The notes beneath the pieces were generated by a model. The model had not been told where the DNA came from, made no database searches, and saw only the letters and a program-made list of their open reading frames with translations. A DNA stretch of 43,588 bases, from NCBI GenBank assembly GCA_020439995.1, contig JAGROY010000061.1, forward strand, positions 1 to 43,588, given 5' to 3'. Below are positions 1 through 8,969 of the stretch, one piece after another. The position numbers were made by a program, and so were the translations under genes. How positions within the stretch are numbered: position 1 is the stretch's first letter; each line of letters opens with the position of its first letter. This stretch comes from Verrucomicrobiia bacterium (lineage in GTDB: Bacteria > Verrucomicrobiota > Verrucomicrobiia > Verrucomicrobiales > DEV007).

Positions 1-1
1 T

Positions 2-148
2 TACCCCAAATTTTTCGAACCACCCGTCGACGGATACGGGTGGACTACGATTAGTCTTTCCGGCCCACTGGATGAACCACGGCACGACTTTCTGGATAAA
101 CTACCTGAGGAAGTGCGCGGGAAGCTCCCACTGGCCCCATGGGAATAG
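2..148 (+). CDS. C-terminal end of an unknown protein (partial)
   Basis: An open frame enters from the left edge and runs 48 codons to a TAG at 146-148. Its composition is protein-like: it contains EPPVDGYGWTT and ends in LPLAPWE, and it does not lie opposite a better gene. The upstream part is outside the window, so neither family nor function can be named. The next gene starts 41 bases downstream on the same strand, so the two could be cotranscribed. The overlapping minus-strand frame at 1-258 is Ser/Gly-rich and looks like a shadow. Confidence 0.6.
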   Translation, partial: YPKFFEPPVDGYGWTTISLSGPLDEPRHDFLDKLPEEVRGKLPLAPWE

Positions 149-189
149 CCTTGTTGAAATTGCGCTCCGCCGTGGTTTAGTCCATTCAC

Positions 190-534
190 ATGAGAAAGCA
201 CGAATGGCGTGAGCGCTCCGAAGAAGGAGAAGTCCAGTTCTTCCGTGCTACTAAGCATGGTCGGCAGTGGACTTTACAGACCAAACTGAAGGGTGACGAA
301 TTTTGGAATCGGCACGATCCGCTGACGCGGGACGACGTCCTGATCATTCGTGCGATGCTTGAGCGCAAATACCAGCGCAACCGAGCTCCCTACGAAGACT
401 TGAACGGCATCGACAAGTGGCTGCAGGAAGACTTGCTCAAGTCTCCTAAGAAGGCAAAACCGGCTTTAGAGCCGAAACCTCCCCGAAAATCGGCGGCCAA
501 AAAAGAGCCTCTCAGCGACGATCTCGAGCAATAA
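190..534 (+). CDS. Small conserved hypothetical protein
   Basis: A 114-residue soluble, highly charged protein starting MRKHEWRERSEEGEVQFF. It has an N-terminal half with a likely beta strand (RQWTLQTKL), a central helix (RDDVLIIRAMLERKYQRN) and a Lys/Pro/Ala-rich tail from about residue 83 that is probably disordered. I recognise this shape from short uncharacterised proteins in Verrucomicrobiota, but know no function. The last 23 bases overlap the 3' end of the converging serine protease gene. There is no signal peptide or membrane segment. Confidence is high that it is a gene and nil on function. Confidence 0.75.
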   Translation: MRKHEWRERSEEGEVQFFRATKHGRQWTLQTKLKGDEFWNRHDPLTRDDVLIIRAMLERKYQRNRAPYEDLNGIDKWLQEDLLKSPKKAKPALEPKPPRKSAAKKEPLSDDLEQ

Positions 535-1279
535 TCGCACGCATCGCCCCGATGGGCGCAACCACTGCGGTCGAACCCGAGAAAGAGATTTCGGTGTTCA
601 CTCCCAGCAGCTCGCCGTCCGCGTTCACCGCCGCGCCGCCACTGTCCCCCCTTTTCAAGGGCCCGGTGTGCTCGATCACATAAGTCTTACGCCGTTTGTC
701 GAACAGAACCCGGCTCACCCGCCCGGCGGACGGCCATGCATCCTTCCCGTGGCTGAACACCACCTCACCAGCCAATGGAAGCCTCCGTGCAGTCTCGAAC
801 TTTGACATCTGCAGGTTCCCCTTCACGATCGCCAGATCGGCAACCGGGTCCGTCCATACGATGCGAGCCCGCGAAAAGGGCTCTTTCAGCGCATTTCTGA
901 CAAGCCATACACTGTCGCTGTTCGTGCCATGTTCCTGAACCACGTGCGCGGCAGTGAGAAGGTAGCCATCCTCCGTAAGGGCAGCGGCCAGGCCAAACGA
1001 TATCTCGAGGCGCTCCCCCTCTTCCGCGTCCAATTGAATCGCGACAGTCTCGGCAGACACCCTTTTTACCGCCGCAATGTCTACCCCCGACACGATGACC
1101 ACCGACCGATCATTCACAAACCCCTGTAACTTTGCTACGTCCAGCCCAGCCTCGCTCGCCCTGCGCAATGATTCCTGTTTGATCGCTTTCGTCGCTTCAG
1201 GCGGAGAAACGCATGCGACACCACTCACTAAGAGACACGCGACGACCCAGTGACTAACGCTGCGACAACTACCCTCCAT
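512..1279 (-). CDS. Secreted trypsin-like serine protease, probable lipoprotein
   Basis: A 255-residue chymotrypsin-fold (S1-type) protease. The catalytic triad is visible: His in TAAHVVQ, Asp in DPVADLAIVKG and Ser in GDSGGAAV. The N-terminus has a hydrophobic stretch ending in SGVAC, which reads as an imperfect lipobox (Gly rather than Leu at -3), so lipid anchoring is likely but not certain. No PDZ domain follows, unlike DegP/HtrA. It is the last gene of the minus-strand run prlC-dapB-folK-panB-NIPSNAP, 19 bases after the NIPSNAP gene, and its end overlaps the converging small gene. It probably acts in the periplasm or at the outer membrane; the substrate is unknown. Confidence 0.85.
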   Translation of the reverse strand: MEGSCRSVSHWVVACLLVSGVACVSPPEATKAIKQESLRRASEAGLDVAKLQGFVNDRSVVIVSGVDIAAVKRVSAETVAIQLDAEEGERLEISFGLAAALTEDGYLLTAAHVVQEHGTNSDSVWLVRNALKEPFSRARIVWTDPVADLAIVKGNLQMSKFETARRLPLAGEVVFSHGKDAWPSAGRVSRVLFDKRRKTYVIEHTGPLKRGDSGGAAVNADGELLGVNTEISFSGSTAVVAPIGAMRAIIARDRR

Positions 1280-1298
1280 TCGAGTTCGAGCGGGATGC

Positions 1299-2096
1299 CT
1301 ACTTTACTTGAGAATAGTCCATCGCCAGCAGGAATGTGCTGACGATTTTCGACACGGTGTCCTTGTAGGTCTGGTCTTCCTTCAACACCAGCCAGTCGGG
1401 ATGCTCAAGAAAGCCTTTCCAAGCGGCCTCCTTTGCCGCTTCGTCATCGTACACCAGCATGTAGGTCAACTGGGGAAGGTCTGCGCCGACCAGAGCCTGA
1501 CCAAAAAACACGCCGTCCAGCCCCACTTTCGCAAAAATTGCCAGCTCTGCCTTGTTGAACATCTGGACTTTAAGAATCCCTTTCATCTCGCTCAGGCTCT
1601 CGTATTTGCGGAGTTCGAAGTAGCGATTGGGCGTGTCCCCTGCCGCGCCTGGCAATTTCAATTTCGGCATCCCGTCAAATCCAAGCAGCAGTGTCGATTC
1701 GATGCGATCGACGATCTCGCCGCCCTTCCCAGCGGAAAGATAATCTGCCGCAGCACTGGCAAACTCCGCGTCAGACTCAAGCATTTTCTTCAACTTCAGC
1801 ATACCGTCGGCAGAATCGTAAGGAATCACCATGTAGCGGATTTCTGGATCTCCCTCCCCAGCATCCTTCTTTCTGAACACTCCCACAGGCCCAACTCCAG
1901 CTCGTTTGAGAGCAGGGAGGTAAGCGTCTTTTACAGTTCGGTCGAAGATCTCTGCCTTCTCCTTCGATTTGAGATTGTAGACTCGCAGCTCGAACAGTTG
2001 CTTGCTCGAGTCCTGAGCACCTGCATCGGGAGTCAGCGAAACAGAAGCAACCGCAAGTGCGAGTGCTGATACGACAGAGTGAACGGTGGATTTCAT
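1299..2096 (-). CDS. NIPSNAP-family secreted protein
   Basis: A 265-residue protein with a signal peptide (hydrophobic ALALAVASVSL, probable cleavage after DAGA). Two ferredoxin-like alpha/beta repeats follow, opening FELRVYNLKS and RYFELRKYES. The FELR.Y opening and paired repeats are typical of the NIPSNAP family (dimeric alpha-beta barrel fold), often found as secreted proteins in PVC bacteria; their biochemical role is unknown. I prefer the ATG at 2094-2096 over the upstream GTG at 2109-2111, because GAAGAG (2104-2109) sits 7 bases before the ATG. It lies between panB (58 bases upstream) and the serine protease (19 bases downstream), and is probably cotranscribed. Confidence 0.85.
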   Translation of the reverse strand: MKSTVHSVVSALALAVASVSLTPDAGAQDSSKQLFELRVYNLKSKEKAEIFDRTVKDAYLPALKRAGVGPVGVFRKKDAGEGDPEIRYMVIPYDSADGMLKLKKMLESDAEFASAAADYLSAGKGGEIVDRIESTLLLGFDGMPKLKLPGAAGDTPNRYFELRKYESLSEMKGILKVQMFNKAELAIFAKVGLDGVFFGQALVGADLPQLTYMLVYDDEAAKEAAWKGFLEHPDWLVLKEDQTYKDTVSKIVSTFLLAMDYSQVK

Positions 2097-2154
2097 GCAC
2101 TGACTCTTCACTGCCAGCGGCCCGCCGTCAAAGCTTTCCCGTCAGCGATCACAT

Positions 2155-2937
2155 TCAGGATTTGCCCCTGATCATTCGCGAGTATGCCTCAACCGCACGC
2201 GTGATCTCCCCTGCCACGTCGGCCTCCTGCATGGCAAAACCTGGACGAAACCAGGGAAATGCGCCGATTAAATCGTGCAGCACCAGAATCTGCCCGTCGC
2301 ACTCATTTCCCGCACCGATTCCTATCGTCGGAACGGAAACGTTCGCCGTAATCTCAGCGGCGACGCCCGCGACCATGCTCTCGAGAACGATTGCGCTGAC
2401 TCCAGCTTCCACCATAGCGGCAGCGTCCTCGATCAAGCGTCCAGCTCCGGCCGGCGTTTTCCCTTTTTTCTTGTATCCACCCTCCTCGCGCACCTGCTGA
2501 GGCAGCATCCCGATGTGCCCGACTACAGGAATCCCGTCGGCAACGATTGCTGCGATCTCACTCACTTTCTCCGTACCCCCTTCAAGTTTGATCATCTCTG
2601 CCCCAGCATCGACAAGTCGCCGGGCACTGGCGACCGCTTGCCCCGGCGATTCATAGGTTTGAAACGGAAGATCGCCCACCAGCAGAGCCCGCCTTACCGC
2701 GCGGCTACAGGCACGGGTGTGATGCTCCATTTCCTCCAGAGTCACAAACGTTGTATCCTCGTAGCCCAGCACCACCATCCCCAGCGAATCGCCCACTAGA
2801 ATCAGATCAACCCCCGCCTCATCCAGAAGACGGGCAGACGGATAATCGTAAGCTGTCAGTGCCACCAGCTTGCGACCGCTTCGCTTCCACTCTGCCAGCA
2901 TGGCCACTTGCTCGGAGATAGTATGTTGGGAAGTCAT
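2155..2937 (-). CDS. panB: 3-methyl-2-oxobutanoate hydroxymethyltransferase
   Basis: Ketopantoate hydroxymethyltransferase, the first step of pantothenate (coenzyme A precursor) synthesis: alpha-ketoisovalerate plus 5,10-methylene-THF gives ketopantoate. The 260 residues match the usual length. Family landmarks are present: LTAYDYPSARLLDEAG near the N-terminus, VGDSLGMVVLGY (Mg-binding Asp), MIKLEGG, PVVGHIGMLPQ and IGIGAG with the downstream DGQILVLHD. It is a cytoplasmic TIM-barrel enzyme. It sits 32 bases downstream of folK, so folate and pantothenate genes are linked here; panB consumes a folate cofactor. The likely start is the ATG at 2935-2937. No panC or panD is seen nearby. Confidence 0.97.
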   Translation of the reverse strand: MTSQHTISEQVAMLAEWKRSGRKLVALTAYDYPSARLLDEAGVDLILVGDSLGMVVLGYEDTTFVTLEEMEHHTRACSRAVRRALLVGDLPFQTYESPGQAVASARRLVDAGAEMIKLEGGTEKVSEIAAIVADGIPVVGHIGMLPQQVREEGGYKKKGKTPAGAGRLIEDAAAMVEAGVSAIVLESMVAGVAAEITANVSVPTIGIGAGNECDGQILVLHDLIGAFPWFRPGFAMQEADVAGEITRAVEAYSRMIRGKS

Positions 2938-2969
2938 TTAAAAAGGGAACGCTGCGTGCAATCCGGCAC

Positions 2970-3479
2970 TTACCAGTCATCCGTCACCCAATCTAGGGGT
3001 GGTTCATCAGATTGCAATGAATCCAGAACAGCTTTCAAGGGCATCGAAGATCCCGGCAGAATGCGATCAGGACGGAGGTGTACAAGTGGCACCAGCACGA
3101 ACCTGCGAAGGTGCAGCCGCGGATGCGGCAGAATCAATTGCTCCATATCCAGCATCAGGTCGCCTGCATAGAGAAGATCGAGGTCGATGGGGCGCGGTGC
3201 ATTGATAGCGCGGTCAGACACACCCGGACGCCCCCCTTGTCGTTCTATTTTCTGAACGATGTTTAACATCTCAACTGCGGAGCCCGCGAAGTCAACGATA
3301 ATGACCGCATTGTAAAACGGCGCAGCCTCCGGCGGGCAATCCACAGGGTCTGTCTGGTAAACCGGTGATTGCTCGATCCGCGATCCGGCGACCAAGTGCG
3401 GCAGTAACGCATCGACAGCAGAGCGTAAATTCCTCAATCGATCACCCAGGTTCGATCCGAGAGCGATTGCGATCTCCAT
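2970..3479 (-). CDS. folK: 2-amino-4-hydroxy-6-hydroxymethyldihydropteridine pyrophosphokinase
   Basis: HPPK transfers pyrophosphate from ATP to 6-hydroxymethyl-dihydropterin in folate synthesis. The 169-residue protein begins MEIAIALGSNLGDRLRNL, the classical HPPK N-terminus. It carries SPVYQTDPVD, FYNAVIIV, PRPIDLDLLYAGD (Mg-binding Asp pair) and LPHPRLHLRRFVLVPL, all in family order. It is a single-domain protein with no fusion to folB or folP. It lies 24 bases downstream of dapB and 32 upstream of panB, within a tightly packed minus-strand operon. Confidence 0.97.
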   Translation of the reverse strand: MEIAIALGSNLGDRLRNLRSAVDALLPHLVAGSRIEQSPVYQTDPVDCPPEAAPFYNAVIIVDFAGSAVEMLNIVQKIERQGGRPGVSDRAINAPRPIDLDLLYAGDLMLDMEQLILPHPRLHLRRFVLVPLVHLRPDRILPGSSMPLKAVLDSLQSDEPPLDWVTDDW

Positions 3480-3503
3480 TTCAAAGCGGCGGGAATTGCT
3501 GGA

Positions 3504-4247
3504 TCAGCGCAGTCCCAGCACGTCCTCCATATCATAAAGCCCGGGCGCTTTTCCTCGCAACCACTTGGCAGCGCGTACGGCACCATTTGCAAAAGTGTTA
3601 CGGCTGGAGGCCTTGTGCGTCAGCTCAACACGCTCGCCATCGCCTGCGTAAATCACAGTGTGATCGCCGACCACATCCCCACCACGCAACGCATGCATGC
3701 CGATCTCGCGATCAGTCCTGGCTCCTACCTCGCCCACGCGACCGTGCCGGGTATCCTCACTGTAAGATACCTCGCTTACTTCAGCCAGGATCTGACCAAG
3801 CCGCTTTGCAGTTCCGCTTGGCGCATCGATTTTCATTCTGTGATGCATCTCCACCACTTCCAGATCAAAACCATCGCCGAGGATCTCAGTAGCCTTACGC
3901 GTCAGCCAAAACAAAGTGTTTACTCCTACGCTGAAATTGGGAGCAAAACAGATCGGCAAAACTTCGGACGCAGCGCGGATCGCTGCCAACTCTTCCTCTG
4001 TGTGACCAGTGGTGCCGATGACCAGTAATTTCCCATGCTCAGCGCAGGCCGCGACCAGCTCCGGGGTGAACCCATGAAAGCTAAAATCGATCACCGCATC
4101 GCACGCCGAAAGATTATCGAGCAGCGGATCCCCGACGTCGATCTGCCGCTCCGGCGTTGTTTCCGGATCAGCATTTGCACAGGCGATGACCGCTGCACCC
4201 ATTCTGCCGCGACAACCGGTAACTAAGATTTTCAATGGCTCAGACAT
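3504..4247 (-). CDS. dapB: 4-hydroxy-tetrahydrodipicolinate reductase
   Basis: DapB reduces hydroxy-tetrahydrodipicolinate with NAD(P)H on the route to meso-diaminopimelate and lysine. The 247-residue form has a Rossmann motif GCRGRMG at residues 11-17, VIDFSFH, the GTTGH loop and the catalytic signature EMHHRMKIDAPSGTA at 133-147. I start at the ATG at 4245-4247 (MSEPLKILVTG). An upstream in-frame GTG at 4287-4289 would add 14 residues before the Rossmann strand, which the family does not need. It lies between prlC (60 bases upstream) and folK (24 bases downstream). Confidence 0.96.
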   Translation of the reverse strand: MSEPLKILVTGCRGRMGAAVIACANADPETTPERQIDVGDPLLDNLSACDAVIDFSFHGFTPELVAACAEHGKLLVIGTTGHTEEELAAIRAASEVLPICFAPNFSVGVNTLFWLTRKATEILGDGFDLEVVEMHHRMKIDAPSGTAKRLGQILAEVSEVSYSEDTRHGRVGEVGARTDREIGMHALRGGDVVGDHTVIYAGDGERVELTHKASSRNTFANGAVRAAKWLRGKAPGLYDMEDVLGLR

Positions 4248-4307
4248 ACTGGCGGAAGAGAACAATGCAGACGGCTCGGCGTCAAGCACCAGGAAACGAT
4301 ACTCTGT

Positions 4308-6404
4308 TCAATTCAAGCCATTGCGCTCAAGAAGGGCAGCGATGTCAGGGTCGCGCCCCATGAAATCTCTGAATAATTTTGCAGCCTCCTCAGAGTTGCC
4401 TCTCGACAAAATCTTATCACGGAATTCCGCGCCCACTTTCGCGCTCAAGACACCATCATCGCGAAACCGGGTGAATGCATCGGCATCCAGTACTTCTGCC
4501 CACAGGTAGGAATAGTAACCCGAAGCGTAGCCTGTCGAACTTGAGAACAGATGTCCGAACGATCGCGCCATCGTTGGCACAGGCGTTTTGCACGGCATCA
4601 GGTATCCTGCCAGAATTTCATCGTTCAGCTCATCCAGACTCTTCCCCTCCCTGTGCGGATGGTTGATGTGCAGTTCAAGATCCAGCTTGCCCAGCGCCAA
4701 CTGCCGCATGGTGAAAACCGCAGACATGTAATTCCTGGCAGCGGTCATTCGCTTGAAAAGTTTCTGCGGGATCGGCTCGCCCGTCTCATGGTGAAGGGCA
4801 AACAAGTCCAGGCTCTCGCGGTACCAGCAAAAGTTCTCCATGATCTGCGACGGCAGCTCTACAAAATCCCAGGCAACGTTGACACCATTGAGCGACTTCA
4901 CTTCGACATTGCCCAAAAGATGGTGCAGCAGGTGGCCGAACTCATGAAAGACAGTCTCCACCTCGGAGTGCGTGAGCAATGCTGGCTTGCCATCGACGCC
5001 GGGAGTCATGTTTCCGCAAATGAGTCCGAGATGCGGCTCACGATCTCCCTCTTCCGTGGGCGGGCGGCCAGTCTTCAGGTAGTTCATCCACGCTCCCGCA
5101 CGCTTCGACTCGCGGGGATGCCAGTCAGCATAGAAAGATCCAAGGTGCGTTCCCCGGTCATTGCGGATCTCGTAGAACTTCACTTCGTCGTGCCACACTT
5201 CGACAGCACCGTCAGGAGCAGTGGCACCAGAACCAGGCTCGATGAACACGGCCTCTCGCTCGCTGATCACTATGCTGAACAACTGCTCGGCGATACGGAA
5301 CATTCCGCTCAAAACCTTATCGATCGGAAAATACGGACGCAGTTCCTCATCGTCGAAATCGAACAACTGCCGCCGGCGTTTCTCTGACCAATAGCCAGTT
5401 TCCCACGGCTCTAACAGAGCCACAGGTGCTTGTTGCACTTCCGCCTTGAACTCCTGCAGCTCCCTGACCTGGCGGCCAAAACTCTCCTTTACACGATCGT
5501 GCATGTCTTCGATAAACTTCAATGCTGTCGCCCCGTTCTTCGCCATCCTCCGCTCCAGCACCGTCTCAGCAAAGTTCTGCTTGCCCAACAACTCTGCCTT
5601 CTCCTGCCGCAGACCGAGGATCTTCCAGATCAGATCAGTATTGTCTAGCTTGCCTTCACTCGCGATGGCACTCCGTGCCTTCCACATCTGGCATCGGATC
5701 TCCTCATCATCCAGATACTGCATCACTGGTAAGTACGATGGCATTTGCAAAGTGAACCGCCATTTGGGCTCGTCGTCCGTACCGATCCCCTTCTGCTTTG
5801 CATCCTGGATCGCTGCGGCAAGCGCCGTGGGAGGCAGTCCGGCCAGCTTGCTTTCATCATCGATCACCAGCTCAAACGCCTTTGTCGAATCAAGCACATT
5901 CTCAGAGAACTTCTGCGTGGCCTGAGCAAGCTCGCTCTCCAGTTGCTCCAGGCGCTGCTTCTTCTCTTTGGGAAGCTCGGCACCGCTTTCGCGAAAATCA
6001 GCCATCGTCTCATCGAGAAGCCGCTTGCGAATTCCCGTAAGGGCCTGTGCCTCCGGAGTGCGCTCGAAAGTCTTGAACACATCCCAGAGAGAATCGTCCA
6101 GGTGAATCTTCGCGTAGAACTCGGTCACCGTCGGCAGCATCTTGTTGTAGGCTTCGCGCAGCGCATCGGAGTTACAGACAGAATCCAGATGCCCCACCTT
6201 TCCCCACGATTCCGTCAGCGCAGCCGTTGCCTGCTCAAGCGCCAAAACTGTATTCTCGTAAGTCATGCGCCCCCGATCGACACTGGCCACCTCGTCCAGC
6301 ATCTTCCCGGCTGCCTCAAGCGCTGCGGAAATATCTGCTTCGATGTGATCAGGAGTGAGCGTACTCCAGCGGATGTGAAAATCTCTGTCTAAAAACGGGT
6401 TCAT
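4308..6404 (-). CDS. prlC: Oligopeptidase A, M3-family metallopeptidase
   Basis: A cytoplasmic zinc endopeptidase that degrades short peptides, including cleaved signal peptides in well-studied relatives. The 698-residue length fits. The zinc motif HEFGH is at 487-491, with further M3 landmarks [11 protein letters not shown] upstream and [23 protein letters not shown] sequence near the C-terminus. The start [13 protein letters not shown] (ATG 6402-6404) matches the family's usual opening and follows a purine-rich AGGCAGGCAGA. Two upstream in-frame Met codons (to 6446) would add an unlikely extension overlapping the divergent gene's leader. It is the first gene of the minus-strand run to 512. 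Confidence 0.95.
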   Translation of the reverse strand: MNPFLDRDFHIRWSTLTPDHIEADISAALEAAGKMLDEVASVDRGRMTYENTVLALEQATAALTESWGKVGHLDSVCNSDALREAYNKMLPTVTEFYAKIHLDDSLWDVFKTFERTPEAQALTGIRKRLLDETMADFRESGAELPKEKKQRLEQLESELAQATQKFSENVLDSTKAFELVIDDESKLAGLPPTALAAAIQDAKQKGIGTDDEPKWRFTLQMPSYLPVMQYLDDEEIRCQMWKARSAIASEGKLDNTDLIWKILGLRQEKAELLGKQNFAETVLERRMAKNGATALKFIEDMHDRVKESFGRQVRELQEFKAEVQQAPVALLEPWETGYWSEKRRRQLFDFDDEELRPYFPIDKVLSGMFRIAEQLFSIVISEREAVFIEPGSGATAPDGAVEVWHDEVKFYEIRNDRGTHLGSFYADWHPRESKRAGAWMNYLKTGRPPTEEGDREPHLGLICGNMTPGVDGKPALLTHSEVETVFHEFGHLLHHLLGNVEVKSLNGVNVAWDFVELPSQIMENFCWYRESLDLFALHHETGEPIPQKLFKRMTAARNYMSAVFTMRQLALGKLDLELHINHPHREGKSLDELNDEILAGYLMPCKTPVPTMARSFGHLFSSSTGYASGYYSYLWAEVLDADAFTRFRDDGVLSAKVGAEFRDKILSRGNSEEAAKLFRDFMGRDPDIAALLERNGLN

Positions 6405-6537
6405 TCTGCCTGCCTGTGTGAAGTTTTCCTGCTGCATACCACCCAAATCCCTGCATCGCCACCCGTTTTTGCCCGCCGCAGCAGCCTGGCTACAGGGGAG
6501 ATTGCATGTGCGATCGGCTTCAACTATGCTTCACCTC

Positions 6538-7725
6538 ATGAATCGGTCATTCTGCTTCGTCCTCGCCTGCCTGATGGTAGCCATGATCCCTGCATCGGCC
6601 GCACCCGTCCCGGAGCCGGACCCATCGGTGGCTGAAATAGTCGCGGCTCACGTTACCGATACCACCATGACTGCCATGTCGCCGCTGCTCGTTGTCAGCG
6701 CGCAGGGAGCATGGGAATACTACCACGCCGATACCACGATACGCGCCAACTTACCTTGGTATACCTCGCCCTGGCTATGGGGGTCTCTATTAACCCTTGG
6801 AGGTTTGTTCACACTGAATACGGCAATCGGAAACGCCGTCCCCCTTCTCAAGACTCCGATGAATGTGGTTGAGGAACACGAAAACAAGATCACGGGATTA
6901 CTCATCGGATTACCCATGGTGCTGACGAAACTGTTCCCTGACCTGGCCATGCCATCCTCACTGGGGCATACTGCGGGGGTCAACGATAGCCTCCTCCCTG
7001 TCGCCATGTCCGCCCCCTGGGTAGCGGGACTTGTAGCAGTGCCCATCGTCATCGCCTGCTATCTCATGGTGTGGCTGACATTTCATTCAATGCAAGTCAT
7101 TGCCCTCGTAAGCCCGTTTGGGATCATTGACACCTGCCTGAAAATGAGCCGCCTTGGACTTCTGGGCGCGATCCTTTTGCTTTCATTCGCGAGCCCGATT
7201 CTGGGCATGTTGTTCTGCGCCGTAATCATTGCGATCAGCTACTTCATCGCCGGCTGGTCTTTCAGGCTACTGGTCTTCGGTTCGATCTTGAGCTGGGATC
7301 TCATGCTGTTCCGCCATCGGCGGGTACGGCCCGACACGGACGTGATCGCCCGTGGCTTCTTGTGCAGCGCCGTCGACACCGCCCCCGTTCGCTCCTACGG
7401 CACATTGACACTTACACCGTCTGGCACCTATCACTTTCACTATCGCCCATGGCTGATCCTGCCCGAGCAGTCAGTAGCGCTCCCCGCAGAAGGGATCATC
7501 ATCCAGCGCGGAATCCTGTCACCCACCGCGAGGAGCCGTGCGACAACTGATCAAAGATCAATGCATCTCGTGCGCCTCCGCCCAAAGTATCGAGGGCACG
7601 AAGAACATCTGGCCAGGATTCTGGATGCCACTGAGATCGAAGATCACATCATCGCCCGAGGCTTATACCAGGCGAGCCATTGGCTCCGGGATTGGTGCCG
7701 CCCCACAGCGACCGCGCAGGCCTGA
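6538..7725 (+). CDS. Multi-pass membrane protein of unknown family
   Basis: A 395-residue protein, if started at the ATG at 6538, with a signal-like segment (FCFVLACLMVAMIPASAA). Hydrophobic segments lie at about residues 78-103, 158-180, two within 206-239, and 240-258. A roughly 135-residue soluble tail rich in Arg and His follows (about 260-395), containing SYGTLTLTPSGTYHFHYRPW. I do not recognise the family. Its 3' end overlaps the methyltransferase gene by about 100 bases, and the hydroxylase gene follows, so the three probably form one unit; it could be a membrane partner or substrate of those enzymes. An in-frame ATG at 6526 is an alternative start. It is divergent from prlC. Confidence 0.75.
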   Translation: MNRSFCFVLACLMVAMIPASAAPVPEPDPSVAEIVAAHVTDTTMTAMSPLLVVSAQGAWEYYHADTTIRANLPWYTSPWLWGSLLTLGGLFTLNTAIGNAVPLLKTPMNVVEEHENKITGLLIGLPMVLTKLFPDLAMPSSLGHTAGVNDSLLPVAMSAPWVAGLVAVPIVIACYLMVWLTFHSMQVIALVSPFGIIDTCLKMSRLGLLGAILLLSFASPILGMLFCAVIIAISYFIAGWSFRLLVFGSILSWDLMLFRHRRVRPDTDVIARGFLCSAVDTAPVRSYGTLTLTPSGTYHFHYRPWLILPEQSVALPAEGIIIQRGILSPTARSRATTDQRSMHLVRLRPKYRGHEEHLARILDATEIEDHIIARGLYQASHWLRDWCRPTATAQA

Positions 7726-8944
7726 GACTGTTCAGTTTCGAACCACAGAGGGCACGACGTTCGCGCTTGCAGGTATTGCGGATTCACTCTACAAGAACTT
7801 CATGGGTAGGTTCCAGCTCGCACCTGATTCGGTGCCACTTCTTCTGCAATTGGCATCGCCAGTCAAAAGGGAGGAGGTGCTCGATCGTGTCTGCAGGAAA
7901 TCCGGCATCGCTCGTGAGCGACTGGCGGAGATCTTCGACACACTGGTCAGTGGTGGAATCCTGATGGACGTTCAAACGGATGTCTCCCAAGCGTCTGAGT
8001 ATTCCAATTTCTTCGGCAACCTGCTTAACCACCGGGGCATGCTGGCAGACACTCTGAGGATGGCTCAATTTGAACAGGGCATCGCGCAGGTGGTGAGCGG
8101 TGGTGCCACGGTGATCGACGTCGGCGCGGGCTCGGGAATCTTGTCGATGTTCGCCGCGAGGGCTGGAGCATCGCGGGTTTTCGCCCTGGAGGAAAGCCGC
8201 ATCATTGACGATGCGCGCGCACTGGCGGAGGCGAACGGATTCTCTGGCATCATCGAATTCATCGGCGGCGATGCGGCAAACTTCCGTACGGCTGAGCCCG
8301 TTGATCTTGTGATGGGCGAATGGATGGGCATGTTTCTGTTCGACGAATGGCGGCATTTTGAAACCTTTGCCAAGGTGAGGGACCAGCTGCTGAAACCTGA
8401 TGGCCAGGTGCTGCCGAGGAGCGTTCAATTTTATCTCGTGCCTATCGACGACCGCCGACTGTATGAGCAATGTGGACTGGGATTCTGGGAGCGACCAGTA
8501 AGCGGATTCGACTACACTCTGGGTCGGCAGCGGCAGCTGGAGCGGCTGCAAATGTCAGTGGTGCAGGCAGATCACCACACGTTCGCCTCCACCCCCTGGG
8601 AGATTCTCAACGTCGACTGCCGCACTGGGACGGTCGAGGCCTTCTTCTTCGAACGAACGTGCGAGCAGGTGATCAAACACGCCTGCTGCATCGATGGCTT
8701 CATCGGTTATTTCAATCTGGAACTTGCTCCCGGGATTCATCTCAGCACCTCACCATCCACGCTGCCTACTCACTGGCGGCAGGCTTATCTTCCGATCGAA
8801 CGAATCTCACTGCAGCCCGGCGATATCGTAACCACAAGCTTTCGCTCAGCGAAACATCCGCGTACTGGCGGACCCCGATTTGGAATAACGGTGGCCCATT
8901 CGCGAGGGGCTGAACAACTCCACCGCGCCAGCTATCAATACTAA
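7625..8944 (+). CDS. Protein arginine methyltransferase-like enzyme with PqqD-like N-terminal domain
   Basis: A class I SAM methyltransferase with the specific hallmarks of the eukaryotic-type PRMT family. They are: a helix resembling PRMT helix X (HRGMLADTLRMAQFEQ), motif I VIDVGAGSGILSMFAARAG (DVGAGSG at residues 165-171), the acidic end of strand 2 (FALEES), the double-E loop EWMGMFLFDE with Glu232 and Glu241 nine residues apart, and the THW loop (THW at 382-384). A beta-barrel-like C-terminal half follows. Residues about 32-113 form a small alpha/beta region resembling PqqD-like peptide-recognition or winged-helix domains (FQLAPDSVPLLLQLASPV, then two helices). I chose the ATG at 7625 because AGGA (7615-7618) lies 6 bases upstream. 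Starts at 7538 and 7802 are possible, but the latter would cut into the N-terminal domain. Confidence 0.85.
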   Translation: MPLRSKITSSPEAYTRRAIGSGIGAAPQRPRRPETVQFRTTEGTTFALAGIADSLYKNFMGRFQLAPDSVPLLLQLASPVKREEVLDRVCRKSGIARERLAEIFDTLVSGGILMDVQTDVSQASEYSNFFGNLLNHRGMLADTLRMAQFEQGIAQVVSGGATVIDVGAGSGILSMFAARAGASRVFALEESRIIDDARALAEANGFSGIIEFIGGDAANFRTAEPVDLVMGEWMGMFLFDEWRHFETFAKVRDQLLKPDGQVLPRSVQFYLVPIDDRRLYEQCGLGFWERPVSGFDYTLGRQRQLERLQMSVVQADHHTFASTPWEILNVDCRTGTVEAFFFERTCEQVIKHACCIDGFIGYFNLELAPGIHLSTSPSTLPTHWRQAYLPIERISLQPGDIVTTSFRSAKHPRTGGPRFGITVAHSRGAEQLHRASYQY

Positions 8945-8969
8945 CAGAACGCTCAATCTACTTTTTGCC

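Noticed and set aside
1308..2069. A 253-codon plus-strand open frame opposite the NIPSNAP gene
   Set aside because: It is exactly antisense to a clear secreted protein and has His/Cys/Arg-rich composition with no family features.
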